Shown: positions 41,853 through 50,853 of the stretch, in pieces
Position numbering within the stretch: the stretch's first letter is position 1
Layout of the letters: every line of letters starts with the position of its first letter
Assembly (NCBI GenBank): GCA_016787705.1
Contig: JAEUTP010000002.1
Location: 124,001-188,000 of the forward strand
Origin: Bacteroidia bacterium
GTDB lineage: Bacteria; Bacteroidota; Bacteroidia; B-17B0; Aurantibacillaceae
Direction of reading: 5' to 3'
DNA: 64,000 nucleotides
Notes under the pieces: model-generated
Seen by the model: only the letters and a program-made list of their open reading frames with translations
Told to the model about the DNA's origin: nothing
The model's database searches: none
Program-made: the position numbers and the translations under genes

Positions 41853-42231
41853 GTTTAGATTATTATTGGCAGGTTTTATTATTGTTGCACTTTTTATGAA
41901 TTGTGAGAAGAAAGTAGGAAAGGCAGCTTCATCACCAACCACAACAACGGGTGCTGCGCCAGCAGGCCTTGTTTGCGACAGCATTAAATATAATGCACAT
42001 ATTAAACCAATTATTATGGCAAATTGTGCTATTCCCGGCTGCCACGTATCAGGCTTTTCAAGCGGTGATTTTACAACCTATGCAGGGCTTAATACAAAGA
42101 TCACTAACGGTAAATTCAAAGCAAGGGTAATAGATGCCAATCCTGGGCCAATGCCCGCATCGGGTCAGTTATCCAGCAGTAAATTAGATAGTATTAAATG
42201 CTGGTTAGACAAAGGTGCACCTAATAACTAA
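41845..42231 (+). CDS. Small lipoprotein with Cx4CH cytochrome-like motif
   Basis: 128 aa from ATG 41845 (an earlier in-frame ATG at 41803 lies inside the upstream gene and has no signal). Lipobox LFMNC gives Cys20. After a Thr/Pro/Ala linker the mature part has YNAHIKPIIMANCAIPGCHVSG (Cx4CH), then GDFTTYAGL, a MPASGQLSSSK turn and KCWLDKGAPNN. This is the same domain plan as each half of the lipoprotein at 21666. Haem binding by Cx4CH is unusual and untested. Likely co-expressed with the copper-monooxygenase-like gene, whose stop it overlaps. Confidence 0.7.
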   Translation: MNKFRLLLAGFIIVALFMNCEKKVGKAASSPTTTTGAAPAGLVCDSIKYNAHIKPIIMANCAIPGCHVSGFSSGDFTTYAGLNTKITNGKFKARVIDANPGPMPASGQLSSSKLDSIKCWLDKGAPNN

Positions 42232-42251
42232 AATATTTTTAAATAAAAAAA

Positions 42252-42278
42252 GCCGCTAAGAAATTAGCGGCTTTTTTT
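42252..42278. terminator. Bidirectional Rho-independent terminator
   Basis: GCCGCTAA, loop GAAA, TTAGCGGC, followed by seven T on plus and preceded by an A-run (T-run on minus). Sits between convergent genes (stop 42231 plus, stop 42282 minus) and should end both transcripts. Confidence 0.92.
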
Positions 42279-42281
42279 ATT

Positions 42282-44927
42282 TTATAATGAAGCTAATTGT
42301 TCTTCTATTGATTTGATCTTATTTAAAGCATCACTTTCTTTTTTACGCTCTCCCTCAATAATTTCGGGTTTTGCATTAGCAACAAATTTTTCGTTAGCTA
42401 ATTTTATTTGTACTGACTTTAAAAAGCCTTTATTGTATTCCAACTCTTTTGCAAGACGTTCTTTCTCTTCCGCTACATTTATATTTCCGCTAAGCGGTAT
42501 AAAAAATTCTGCATTCATAACCATAAAACTAAAAGCACCTTCAACTTTTTCTTTTGTATAAGAATAAGACGAGAGGTTTGCGAGTTTAATGATTATGCTA
42601 TCAAAACGAGAGAATTGTTCACCTACATCTGATCTTTCTTTCACTTCAAGTTTTTCTTTTGGTGAAATATTTTTTTGCTGACGGATATTACGCACCTGGG
42701 CAACAACTTCTTTTAGCACTTCAAATGCCCCTAGTGTTTCTAAATTTTGTGCATTTACCGCAGGCCATTCAGCTACAATTATGCAATCCATTTCAGAGCG
42801 CTCTTTTGTTAAATGCCAGATCTCTTCTGTAATAAATGGCATCCACGGATGCATTATTTTTAAAAGAGACTCTAAATAATTAATTGTAGCGTCATACGTT
42901 ATTTTGTCAATAGGCTGTGCTTTACCATCAACAAATTCGGGCTTAATAACTTCTAAATACCAGGCACAAAAATCATCCCAAACTAATTTATAAGTTGACA
43001 TTAAAGCATCACTCATCCTGTATTTTGAATAATGATCGTTAATAATCTCTAATTGCTCTGATAAACGGTTACCAAACCATTCGATAGCTGCTTTACTTGC
43101 CTCAGGTTGCGAAACGTTAGTACCTACTTCAAAACCTTTTATTAAGCGGAAGGCGTTCCAAACTTTATTGGCAAAATTACGGCCCTGCTCGCAATAACTT
43201 TCATCAAACAACAAATCATTACCGGCAGGTGAGCTCAACAACATACCCACACGCACACCATCTGCGCCGTATTTAGTAATTAAATCTAAAGGATCGGGAG
43301 AATTACCTAAGCTTTTGCTCATTTTCCTTCCCAATTTATCGCGAACAATACCTGTTAAATAAACATTATTAAAAGGTTTTTGTCCGGTGTACTCTTTACC
43401 GGCAATTATCATACGCGCTACCCAAAAAAATAAAATTTCAGGTGCAGTTACAAGATCATTGGTTGGATAATAGTATTTAAGATCTTCGTTGGCATTAGCC
43501 CAACCTTTTTTAATGATATCAGGATCAAAAACCGTTAAAGGCCACAGCCAGGAAGAGAACCATGTATCCAATACATCTTCATCTTGTTTAACATCTGCAA
43601 TTTTTAATTTTGAATTTTCAATTTTTAATTTGTCAAATGCTTCTTCTTTTGTTTTGCAAACAACGGTGTTTCCCTTATCATCATACCAGGCCGGAATTTG
43701 TTGTCCCCACCACAACTGGCGGCTAATGCACCAATCGTGTACATTTTCCATCCAATGCTTGTATGTATTAATGAATTTTTCGGGAATTAATTTTACATCT
43801 CCATTCATTACAGCTTCTAAAGCAGGCTTACTCACGGTATCCATTTTTAAGAACCATTGCATACTTAAACGCGGTTCAATGACAGCATCTGTACGCTCAC
43901 TATAACCCACTTTGTTTTTTATCTCTTCTATCTTTTCAACCAAACCTTGTTCCTGCAGGTCTTTTATGATCTGTTTACGGCAGGCGAAGCGATCCATACC
44001 AACGTATGCACCGGCGGCTTCGCTTATTTTTCCATCCTGTGTTAAGGCATCAATAACTGGCAATTTATATTTCTGTCCTAAATTAAAATCATTGATATCG
44101 TGCGCAGGCGTTACTTTTAAAGCACCCGTACCAAAACTCGCATCAACATATTCATCAAAAATAATCGGCACTACTCTGTTTACAACTGGCACAATAATGT
44201 TTTTACCTTTAAGTTTTGTGTAGCGCTCATCGTGCGGATTAACGCATACTGCAGTATCGCCCATGATGGTTTCGGGGCGCGTAGTTGCAACAGTTATGAA
44301 TTCATCCGAATTTTCAATTTTATATTTTACATAAACCAGTTTGCTATTGGTCTCTTTATGAATAACCTCTTCATCACTTACGGCGGTAAGGCCCTGAGGA
44401 TCCCAGTTAACCATACGCACACCACGGTAAATTTGTTTCTTATTGTATAAATCAATAAAAACATCGATAACCGCGTCGCTCATTGCTGGATCCATTGTAA
44501 AGCGTGTGCGACTCCAATCGCAGCTGGCGCCTAAATATTTTAGCTGCTCCAGTATAATTCCACCGTATTTCTCTTTCCAACTCCAGGCGTGTTTTAAGAA
44601 CTCTTCACGTGAAAGATCTGCTTTTTTAATCCCTTGATCGGCCAAAAGCTTAACTACTTTAGCCTCTGTAGCAATACTGGCGTGATCGGTACCCGGCACC
44701 CAGCAGGCGTTAAAGCCCAACATGCGGGCACGACGGATCAAAACATCCTGTATGGTATTATTAAGCATGTGCCCCATATGCAACACGCCTGTTACGTTTG
44801 GCGGCGGTATAACTATTGTATACGCTTTACGATGATCGGGAGTTGACTTAAAAAAATTCTTCTCTGTCCAGTACGGATACCACTTGGTTTCTGCCTCGCG
44901 GGGGTTATATGTCTTTGCTATGTCCAT
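42282..44927 (-). CDS. valS: Valyl-tRNA synthetase
   Basis: 881 aa class I synthetase that charges tRNA-Val. HIGH-type motif [13 protein letters not shown] (about 41-53) with the Val/Ile-type Rossmann core, the CP1 editing domain (about 190-340; [17 protein letters not shown]), [15 protein letters not shown] at [10 protein letters not shown] (about 525-534), the anticodon-binding domain with [13 protein letters not shown], and a C-terminal coiled coil (about 815-881; [12 protein letters not shown] and so on) typical of ValRS. Length is normal for Bacteroidota. It has its own -7 box and a shared terminator with the convergent gene. Confidence 0.97.
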   Translation of the reverse strand: MDIAKTYNPREAETKWYPYWTEKNFFKSTPDHRKAYTIVIPPPNVTGVLHMGHMLNNTIQDVLIRRARMLGFNACWVPGTDHASIATEAKVVKLLADQGIKKADLSREEFLKHAWSWKEKYGGIILEQLKYLGASCDWSRTRFTMDPAMSDAVIDVFIDLYNKKQIYRGVRMVNWDPQGLTAVSDEEVIHKETNSKLVYVKYKIENSDEFITVATTRPETIMGDTAVCVNPHDERYTKLKGKNIIVPVVNRVVPIIFDEYVDASFGTGALKVTPAHDINDFNLGQKYKLPVIDALTQDGKISEAAGAYVGMDRFACRKQIIKDLQEQGLVEKIEEIKNKVGYSERTDAVIEPRLSMQWFLKMDTVSKPALEAVMNGDVKLIPEKFINTYKHWMENVHDWCISRQLWWGQQIPAWYDDKGNTVVCKTKEEAFDKLKIENSKLKIADVKQDEDVLDTWFSSWLWPLTVFDPDIIKKGWANANEDLKYYYPTNDLVTAPEILFFWVARMIIAGKEYTGQKPFNNVYLTGIVRDKLGRKMSKSLGNSPDPLDLITKYGADGVRVGMLLSSPAGNDLLFDESYCEQGRNFANKVWNAFRLIKGFEVGTNVSQPEASKAAIEWFGNRLSEQLEIINDHYSKYRMSDALMSTYKLVWDDFCAWYLEVIKPEFVDGKAQPIDKITYDATINYLESLLKIMHPWMPFITEEIWHLTKERSEMDCIIVAEWPAVNAQNLETLGAFEVLKEVVAQVRNIRQQKNISPKEKLEVKERSDVGEQFSRFDSIIIKLANLSSYSYTKEKVEGAFSFMVMNAEFFIPLSGNINVAEEKERLAKELEYNKGFLKSVQIKLANEKFVANAKPEIIEGERKKESDALNKIKSIEEQLASL

Positions 44928-44961
44928 GTTAAAGTATGAAAAATTATTATGTTAAAAATCG

Positions 44962-44969
44962 CAAAAATA
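44962..44969 (-). promoter_or_regulatory. Candidate -7 box (TATTTTTG) for valS
   Basis: Exact TAnnTTTG on minus, ending 34 nt before the valS ATG. No -33 TTG at the expected distance. Confidence 0.35.
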
Positions 44970-45046
44970 CACAAACAATTGGGTTGATGTTATATCTTTA
45001 TGGCACGATTTATGGTATAAATTTACAACAACAAAAAAACTTTATT

Positions 45047-45550
45047 ATGAAAAAATTAATTTTAACATTAGGATTAGTAGCAGGCTTATCTGCTTTAACC
45101 TTTGCACAAGATGGACACAGTGCAAATGATGGTCACAACCACGGAGCAGCAACTACAGAAACTCAACCTACTAGTTTAGCTGATATTAAAATGGATAAAA
45201 CCACGCATGATTATGGTAACCTTAAACAAGGTGATAATGGTGAGTGCGAGTTTAAATTCACCAACAACGGTAAAGAGCCATTGGTTATTACCAATTGTAT
45301 GGGAAGTTGTGGTTGTACTGTACCACAATGTCCTAAAGAACCAATTTTACCTGGTAAAAGCGGTATCATTAAAGTAAAGTATGATACGCAACGTGTTGGT
45401 GGCATATACAAAACAGTAACTGTTAACTCTAATGCAAAAAGCGGTACTCAAACTTTAACTATTAAAGGTAATATTGAGGCTAAACCGGTTGAAGAAACTT
45501 TTCCGCAAAACAGCACTCCTACAGGAGCACCTGTTGAGAAGAAAGGTTAA
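45047..45550 (+). CDS. DUF1573 exported protein 1
   Basis: 167 aa from ATG 45047, which starts the signal peptide (MKKLILTLGLVAGLSALTFAQ); the frame is open to 44936 but the added 37 residues are not signal-like. A His-rich mature start (DGHSANDGHNHG) is followed by one DUF1573 beta-sandwich (about 50-150). Its core is KMDKTTHDYGNLKQGDNGE, FTNNGKEPLVITN, a Cys cluster CMGSCGCTVPQC and PILPGKSGIIKVKYDTQR. The fold resembles MSP/ASH-type domains. First of three DUF1573 genes in a row; function unknown. The His-rich start hints at metal binding. Confidence 0.85.
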   Translation: MKKLILTLGLVAGLSALTFAQDGHSANDGHNHGAATTETQPTSLADIKMDKTTHDYGNLKQGDNGECEFKFTNNGKEPLVITNCMGSCGCTVPQCPKEPILPGKSGIIKVKYDTQRVGGIYKTVTVNSNAKSGTQTLTIKGNIEAKPVEETFPQNSTPTGAPVEKKG

Positions 45551-45574
45551 TACTAAAAATTAATTGAGGAATAC

Positions 45575-46015
45575 ATGAAAAAGTTATTTTCTATATTAGC
45601 AATGCTATTTGGTTTAAGTCTTGGTTTAAACGCCCAGGAATCTACCATTCCTAACCCCGATCCTAATGCTCCGGACATTAAGTTTGAAAATGAGACGTTG
45701 GATTATGGTGTTATTGAATACGATGCTAATGGAATTCGTGAATTTAAATTTACTAATACAGGTAAAACCCCATTAACCATTACTTCGGTAACAGGTGAGT
45801 GCGGTTGTACCGCTACAACCATTGATGGTAAACCAGGCTGGCCACAAGAACCGATTTTACCGGGCAAAAGTGGTGTAATTAAAGTAAAATACGACACCAA
45901 GCGCGAAGGACGTTTTGAGAAAAATGTTACCGTAGCAAGTAATGCGAAATTTGCAACTAAAAAAATTCGTATTAAAGGTGAAATTAAAGCTAAACCAACA
46001 ACAGGTGAAAATTAA
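45575..46015 (+). CDS. DUF1573 exported protein 2
   Basis: 146 aa with a signal peptide (1-20, GLNAQ). One DUF1573 domain: FENETLDYGVIEYDANGIREFKF, FTNTGKTPLTITSV, Cys pair GECGCTAT, a short insertion (DGKPGWPQE) and PILPGKSGVIKVKYDTKREG. Very close to copy 1, so a recent tandem duplication is likely. It starts 24 nt after copy 1. A hairpin with a T-run follows at 46035-46065. Confidence 0.85.
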   Translation: MKKLFSILAMLFGLSLGLNAQESTIPNPDPNAPDIKFENETLDYGVIEYDANGIREFKFTNTGKTPLTITSVTGECGCTATTIDGKPGWPQEPILPGKSGVIKVKYDTKREGRFEKNVTVASNAKFATKKIRIKGEIKAKPTTGEN

Positions 46016-46436
46016 TAGTAATATATTTTCAAAAAATCCCCTCGGTATTGCCAAGGGGATTTTTTGTTTAAAGCAGTTTCTGTTTTTTGTATTGTGCTTT
46101 TCTGCTTTTTCAAATTTCGCACAGGCAAAAATGGAAATAAAAGATGCTAAAAAAAGTTTTGGCTTTGTAAAAAAAGGCGAACTGGTAAAACTCGACTATG
46201 AAATTACTAATAGCGGCAAAGAACCTTTAATTATTACCGATGTCGAGGTAAGCTGCTCCTGCACAATCGTTGACTTTTCCAAGCAACCTATTGCTCCGGG
46301 CCAAACAGCAAAAGTAACCGTAAACTTTGATACCAAAACAGTTTATGACCGGCAAGATAGAGTTGTGCTTTTAAAAAGCAACGATCCAAATTCTCCTTCT
46401 AAAATAAGATACAAGGGAATTGTATTAAAAAAATAA
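46005..46436 (+). CDS. DUF1573 exported protein 3 (start uncertain)
   Basis: About 143 aa if it starts at GTG 46005, which overlaps copy 2 by 11 nt. No ATG lies between there and the mature domain other than MEIKDAK (46131), which follows the hydrophobic stretch FLFFVLCFSAFSNFAQA, clearly a signal peptide core. The DUF1573 domain is complete (EIKDAKKSFGFVKKGE, ITNSGKEPLIITDVEVSCSCTIVDFSKQPIAPG, VNFDTKTVYDRQDRV) but more diverged than copies 1 and 2. With this start, the terminator-like hairpin of copy 2 lies inside the coding region. A non-standard start after the hairpin (for example ATT or CTG) is the alternative. Confidence 0.65.
   Translation: MKINSNIFSKNPLGIAKGIFCLKQFLFFVLCFSAFSNFAQAKMEIKDAKKSFGFVKKGELVKLDYEITNSGKEPLIITDVEVSCSCTIVDFSKQPIAPGQTAKVTVNFDTKTVYDRQDRVVLLKSNDPNSPSKIRYKGIVLKK
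46035..46065 (+). terminator. Hairpin with T-run after DUF1573 copy 2
   Basis: AATCCCCT (46035-46042) pairs with AGGGGATT (46054-46061), followed by TTTTT; the A-run before the stem extends pairing. Looks like a Rho-independent terminator, yet lies between the stop of copy 2 and the signal peptide of copy 3 in the latter's reading frame. Confidence 0.7.
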
Positions 46437-46475
46437 AGGCAAATGGAAAAGGGGAAAATGGAAGGTGTAAAGAAT

Positions 46476-47237
46476 TTATATTTTTAGTTGCCTGTAAAAC
46501 TCCGAAGCTATTATTGCTGCGGCCATTGCGGCGTTTAAAGATTCAGTTCCATTGGTTTGATGCGAAGGGATCGTAATAGGTTTGGTTACCAATTTTAAAT
46601 TCTCGTTGCTGATACCATTAGCTTCATTTCCAATAATTATTAAACCGGTGGTAAGTTTGCTTTTATAAATATTTTCGCCATTCAATACTGCCCCGTAAAC
46701 ATTATTTATTTTTTGTTCGCTTAAAAGCTCAGCTAATTTTATATAAATTACATTAACCCGCATAAACGCGCCCATAGTGGCTTGTATCACTTTTGGATTG
46801 TAAAGATCGCAACTTGCAGGCGAACAATAAACAGTTTTAACGCCATACCAATCGGCGAGGCGAACTATTGTTCCAAAATTCCCCGGGTCACGTATGTCAT
46901 CCAAATAAAAAGTAAATTCTTTTTTAAGATCAAACAAATTGTTTATTTCATTAAAGTAATTGCAAAGCGCTAAAACCTGGTTAGGATTATTTTGCATACT
47001 TATCTTTTGCAATTCATCATCACTGATCTCAACCACGGCAATCTTTAACTTGCTTAATTGTTGATTGTTATTGGCAAGAAAGTCTTTAGTGGCGTATATC
47101 TTAGAAACGATCTCTGCTTTATGCGTTAAAACCTCAACAACAGATTTTACACCCTCAACAATAAATAATTTTTGATCATCCCTTTGTTTTTTAAGGTGTA
47201 AGGATTGTATTTCTTTTATTTGATTTTTACTAAGCAT
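46476..47237 (-). CDS. SpoU (TrmH)-family RNA 2'-O-methyltransferase
   Basis: 253 aa. N-terminal substrate-binding domain (about 1-100) starting MLSKNQIKEIQSLHLKKQRD, then the SPOUT trefoil-knot domain with the three signature stretches: LDDIRDPGNFGTIVRLADW (motif 1, Asn and Arg of the active site), LIIIGNEANGISNEN (motif 2, GNE-G) and ITIPSHQTNGTESLNAAMAAAII (motif 3, SLN-A). Target is probably rRNA, but the exact nucleotide is not readable. Divergent from tamL with only 35 nt between, so the promoters must overlap. Confidence 0.92.
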   Translation of the reverse strand: MLSKNQIKEIQSLHLKKQRDDQKLFIVEGVKSVVEVLTHKAEIVSKIYATKDFLANNNQQLSKLKIAVVEISDDELQKISMQNNPNQVLALCNYFNEINNLFDLKKEFTFYLDDIRDPGNFGTIVRLADWYGVKTVYCSPASCDLYNPKVIQATMGAFMRVNVIYIKLAELLSEQKINNVYGAVLNGENIYKSKLTTGLIIIGNEANGISNENLKLVTKPITIPSHQTNGTESLNAAMAAAIIASEFYRQLKI

Positions 47238-47272
47238 AATTTACCCTAAATTAGCGTTTTTATTAAGGAGAG

Positions 47273-49813
47273 TTGAAATTATTTACAAAAATATCAAACA
47301 AGTACAATTTGAAAAAAATTGCATTTGTTTTTTTTGTTTTTTCCCTCACGGGGATCTTTACTTCCTGCGATCCTACAAAAAAATTACAACCCAATGAATA
47401 CTTACTAAATAATGTTGAAATTGCAAATGCCGATAAGACAAATCAACCAAAAGAAAATTTTGAAGCATTTTACCGCCAAAAACCAAATCGTAAATTTCTT
47501 AGAAAAATACATTTTTTTGTTTGGTGGTATAATTTATTTAACGAAGAAAAGATAAAACGAAAAAGAAGTGAACGCAATTTAAAATACGATAAAATAAATT
47601 CAGAGCGCGTTTTAAAAGCAGAAAAGAAAAATGAAGAGCGTGTAAAAAAAGGTAAGCAACCCAAAATACCAAAATTAAAAGACAAATCTAGTTTACTTTT
47701 GGTAGAAAGTGTTCGTGATATTGGTGAACCGGCTGTTATTTTTGATTCATCTTTAACAGAACAAACACGTTTACAATTAGTAAAGTTTTTATTCAGCAAA
47801 GGCTATTTTAATAATCGTGTTACCGATACAATAGAATTTAGTAAAGATAAAAAGAAGATAACTACAAAATATATTCTGTATCCAAAAACACCTTATACTG
47901 TAAATAAGATAACGTACTTAATGGAGGATGAAAAGCTGGGGGCCCTAATTTTAAAAGATACAGTAAATACATTATTAAAAGTAGGGATGCAATACGATAC
48001 TGAAAAATTACAAAACGAGAGACAACGCATTACCGACTTTGCTTTAAACAACGGTTACTTTTATTTTGAGAATGCTTATGTGAATTTTGATGTTGATTCG
48101 GGCTACAATAATAATTCTGTTTCTATTGTTGTTAACCTTAAAAAATATGCAAAGTCGTATAGTTCTTCAAACGATTCGCTGATCTATGTCAACCATCCGC
48201 GTATGAAAGTTGAAAATGTTTACATTATTACCGAAGCCGTTTATGGTGATGTAAAAGAAGCAAAGTTTACAGATACATTAAAAACAAAAAAAGACGGGAC
48301 AGTTTTTTTATTGAATAAACCCCTGGCCTATCGTCAACCTATAATAATTAACAATACTGATATTTATCGCGGCCAGTGGTTTAGGAAGGATACATCTGAA
48401 CGAACATATAAACAATTATTGGGCCTTGGCATTTTTAAAAATGTAACCATAAAATTTTTAAAGAACGATAATTATTCAACACGTTTAGATTGTTATATTA
48501 TTTGTAATCCTCTTTTAAAACAATCGTTAACCGCAGAAACAGAAGGAACAAATACCAGCGGCAATTTAGGTATTGATGGCAGTGTAGTTTATCAGAATAA
48601 AAATTTTTTTAGAGGTGGTGAATTAGTTGAGCTTAAATTACAAGCCGCTATTTTAGCACAGCGGCAATTTGCAAACGATACAACTACCTATGTGAATTCA
48701 GTTGAAGACGCTGTAGATCTTAATCGTTTACAAAAAACATTTAACACCATTCAGTTTGGACCCGAGTTTACTTTTTCGGTACCGCGTGCGTTTTTTCCAT
48801 TTTCTTTTTTACCCTTTAAAAAAGATCAGTTACCGCGTACTTATGTAAAAACATCTTTAAACTACCAGGCCAGCCCTGAATTTAGCAGGGTTATTACAAA
48901 TATCGACTATGGTTTTAGTTTTTTAAGTAATAAAAGTAGATTGAGGCATAATTTTGTTCCGTTTGAAGCCTATCTTGTTCGCGCCAATCTTTCTAGTAAA
49001 TACCGCACAGATCTTAATAATTTAAACGATGCCTTTTTACTTAATTCTTTTCTTGATCACATTACTACTTTAAGTAAATACAGCATTACTTACACTTCAA
49101 AAGAAAATTCAAATACCAGCCGCAAAACCGTTCATTATTTAAGAGCAACTTTATCATCATCGGGAAATATTTTGCGCCAATATTTTAAATCTACCGGGGC
49201 AAAAGCAGATACAGCAGGGAGGTATTTATTATTCGGAATTCCATTTGCGCAATTTGTAAAAGGCGATATTGATTACAGGATCTATATTCCTGTAAGGGCA
49301 AAAAGCCGTTTAGTATACCGTGTTGCCGGCGGTTTAGGAAAACCATTACAAAACCTTGGTGTGTTGCCTTACGAACAAAGTTATTTTAGTGGCGGGCCAA
49401 ACAGTGTAAGAGCCTGGCGCGCACGTACATTAGGTCCCGGAGGATACGATCCATCAAACAGCGCAACACGTTATGATAAGATAGGCGATATTTTACTGGA
49501 AGGAAATGTGGAGTATCGTTTTCATATTATTAAAACATTTAATGGTGCTTTATTTGTAGATGCCGGAAATGTTTGGCGCTTGGAAAAAGATCAAACAAAA
49601 CCGAATGGAGAATTTGTAGTATCGAATTTTGCCGATCAGATCGCAATTGGGGTAGGCATAGGTATACGCTGGGATCTTAGCTTTTTTGTATTACGTTTTG
49701 ACCTTGCAGCGCCACTAAAAGATCCAAAATATACAGTTGGCGACAGGTGGACTTTTGATAAAAAACCATGGAGACAATTAGTTGCTAACTTTGGCATTGG
49801 TTATCCGTTCTAA
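47273..49813 (+). CDS. tamL: TamL: BamA/TamA-like outer-membrane assembly lipoprotein
   Basis: 846 aa from TTG 47273 (preceded by AAGGAG), or 834 aa from TTG 47309, which would give a tidier lipoprotein signal starting MKKIAFVFF. Either way the lipobox is FTSC (Cys32 or Cys20) followed by DPTKKL. The N-terminal half holds POTRA-like repeats (about 150-420, with KLRLVKFLFSKGYF-like helix turns and YRGQWFRKDTSERTYKQLLGLGIF). The C-terminal half is the 16-strand Omp85 barrel with FRGGELVELKL, SYFSGGPNSVRAWRARTLGPGGY (VRGF/Y-like) and FVDAGNVW. Lipid-anchored TamA homologues in Bacteroidota are called TamL. No tamB gene follows; a glycosyltransferase does. Confidence 0.88.
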   Translation: MKLFTKISNKYNLKKIAFVFFVFSLTGIFTSCDPTKKLQPNEYLLNNVEIANADKTNQPKENFEAFYRQKPNRKFLRKIHFFVWWYNLFNEEKIKRKRSERNLKYDKINSERVLKAEKKNEERVKKGKQPKIPKLKDKSSLLLVESVRDIGEPAVIFDSSLTEQTRLQLVKFLFSKGYFNNRVTDTIEFSKDKKKITTKYILYPKTPYTVNKITYLMEDEKLGALILKDTVNTLLKVGMQYDTEKLQNERQRITDFALNNGYFYFENAYVNFDVDSGYNNNSVSIVVNLKKYAKSYSSSNDSLIYVNHPRMKVENVYIITEAVYGDVKEAKFTDTLKTKKDGTVFLLNKPLAYRQPIIINNTDIYRGQWFRKDTSERTYKQLLGLGIFKNVTIKFLKNDNYSTRLDCYIICNPLLKQSLTAETEGTNTSGNLGIDGSVVYQNKNFFRGGELVELKLQAAILAQRQFANDTTTYVNSVEDAVDLNRLQKTFNTIQFGPEFTFSVPRAFFPFSFLPFKKDQLPRTYVKTSLNYQASPEFSRVITNIDYGFSFLSNKSRLRHNFVPFEAYLVRANLSSKYRTDLNNLNDAFLLNSFLDHITTLSKYSITYTSKENSNTSRKTVHYLRATLSSSGNILRQYFKSTGAKADTAGRYLLFGIPFAQFVKGDIDYRIYIPVRAKSRLVYRVAGGLGKPLQNLGVLPYEQSYFSGGPNSVRAWRARTLGPGGYDPSNSATRYDKIGDILLEGNVEYRFHIIKTFNGALFVDAGNVWRLEKDQTKPNGEFVVSNFADQIAIGVGIGIRWDLSFFVLRFDLAAPLKDPKYTVGDRWTFDKKPWRQLVANFGIGYPF

Positions 49814-49909
49814 AATTATTTAATGAAATGGCCATGCTTACCAAAACCAAAGGTTTAATAATTAAACTGGCTATTCCATATGACAATTAAAAAACATTAA
49901 TTTAAACAT

Positions 49910-50782
49910 ATGAAAGTAGCAGGATTTACAATAATAAGAAATGCTTTGAAGTTTGACTATCCGGTAGTGGAGGCCATTACTTCTATTTTACCAATATGCG
50001 ACAAATTTTTTGTTGGTGTGGGTAACAGCGAGGATGGCACACGACAATTAATAGAAAGTATAGCTTCAGATAAAATAATAATTATTGATACCATTTGGGA
50101 TGATAAGCTACGTGAAGGAGGAAAGATCTTGTCTATTGAGACCAATAAAGTGTTTGATGCTATTCCCAAAGAGTTTGACTGGTGCTTTTATATACAGAGT
50201 GATGAATGTGTGCATGAAGCTGATCTTGCGAAAATAAAAAATGCTATGGAGTTGTATGAAAATGCAATTGATGTGGATGGTTTACTTTTTGAATATAAAC
50301 ATTTTTACGGGCATTATAAATATATTGGTATTGGCAGACGTTGGTACAAAAATGAAATTCGCATTATCAAGAACAATAAACACATTCGTTCATATAAAGA
50401 CGCGCAGGGATTTAGAACAGTTAATGATAAAAAATTACGCGTTAAAAAAACAGGCGCATACATTTACCATTATGGCTGGGTAAAACCACCACAGTTACAA
50501 CAAGCTAAACAAGAAAGCTTTCATAAAATGTGGCACGATGATGAGTGGATGAAAAACAATATTGCCACAGTTGAAGAATTTGATTACAGCAATATTGATC
50601 TTTTGGCAGAATACAAAGGTTCGCATCCAAAGATCTTTGCAGAACGCATTAAAAAAGCCAACTGGAATTTTGTTTACGATAAAGCAAAAGTAAAAACCAA
50701 TTTTAAATACCAGTTTTTGTTTTGGGTTGAGAAATTAACGGGTTGGAGAGTTGGGGAGAACAGGAATTATATTTTGAAGTAG
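49910..50782 (+). CDS. Family 2-like glycosyltransferase
   Basis: 290 aa. GT-A-like start MKVAGFTIIRNALKFDYPVVEAITSILPICDKF, GNSEDGTRQLIES (nucleotide-sugar loop), and WCFYIQSDECVHEAD, where the S-D-E replaces the usual D-x-D. The second half holds WYKNEIRIIKNNKHIRSYKDAQGF and IYHYGWVKPP, seen in Bacteroidota glycosyltransferases of unknown acceptor. No signal or transmembrane helix. Preceded by 96 nt of plain AT-rich spacer and isolated from other cell-surface sugar genes. Confidence 0.8.
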   Translation: MKVAGFTIIRNALKFDYPVVEAITSILPICDKFFVGVGNSEDGTRQLIESIASDKIIIIDTIWDDKLREGGKILSIETNKVFDAIPKEFDWCFYIQSDECVHEADLAKIKNAMELYENAIDVDGLLFEYKHFYGHYKYIGIGRRWYKNEIRIIKNNKHIRSYKDAQGFRTVNDKKLRVKKTGAYIYHYGWVKPPQLQQAKQESFHKMWHDDEWMKNNIATVEEFDYSNIDLLAEYKGSHPKIFAERIKKANWNFVYDKAKVKTNFKYQFLFWVEKLTGWRVGENRNYILK

Positions 50783-50787
50783 TGTCA

Positions 50788-50807
50788 CGTCGAGCGGAGT
50801 CGAGACG
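50788..50807. repeat. Short palindrome-like element CGTCGAGCGGAGTCGAGACG
   Basis: Lies just after the glycosyltransferase stop. From memory, GTCGAG/CTCGAC elements of this kind are scattered in intergenic DNA of many Bacteroidota; only one copy was seen here. Confidence 0.4.
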
Positions 50808-50853
50808 CAATATCCTTACCTTCGGCCACGGTTCTTTCTGCAAAGAGAGAATC

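Noticed and set aside
44936..45046. N-terminal extension of DUF1573 protein 1
   Set aside because: The clear signal peptide starts at 45047; the extension overlaps the valS promoter region.
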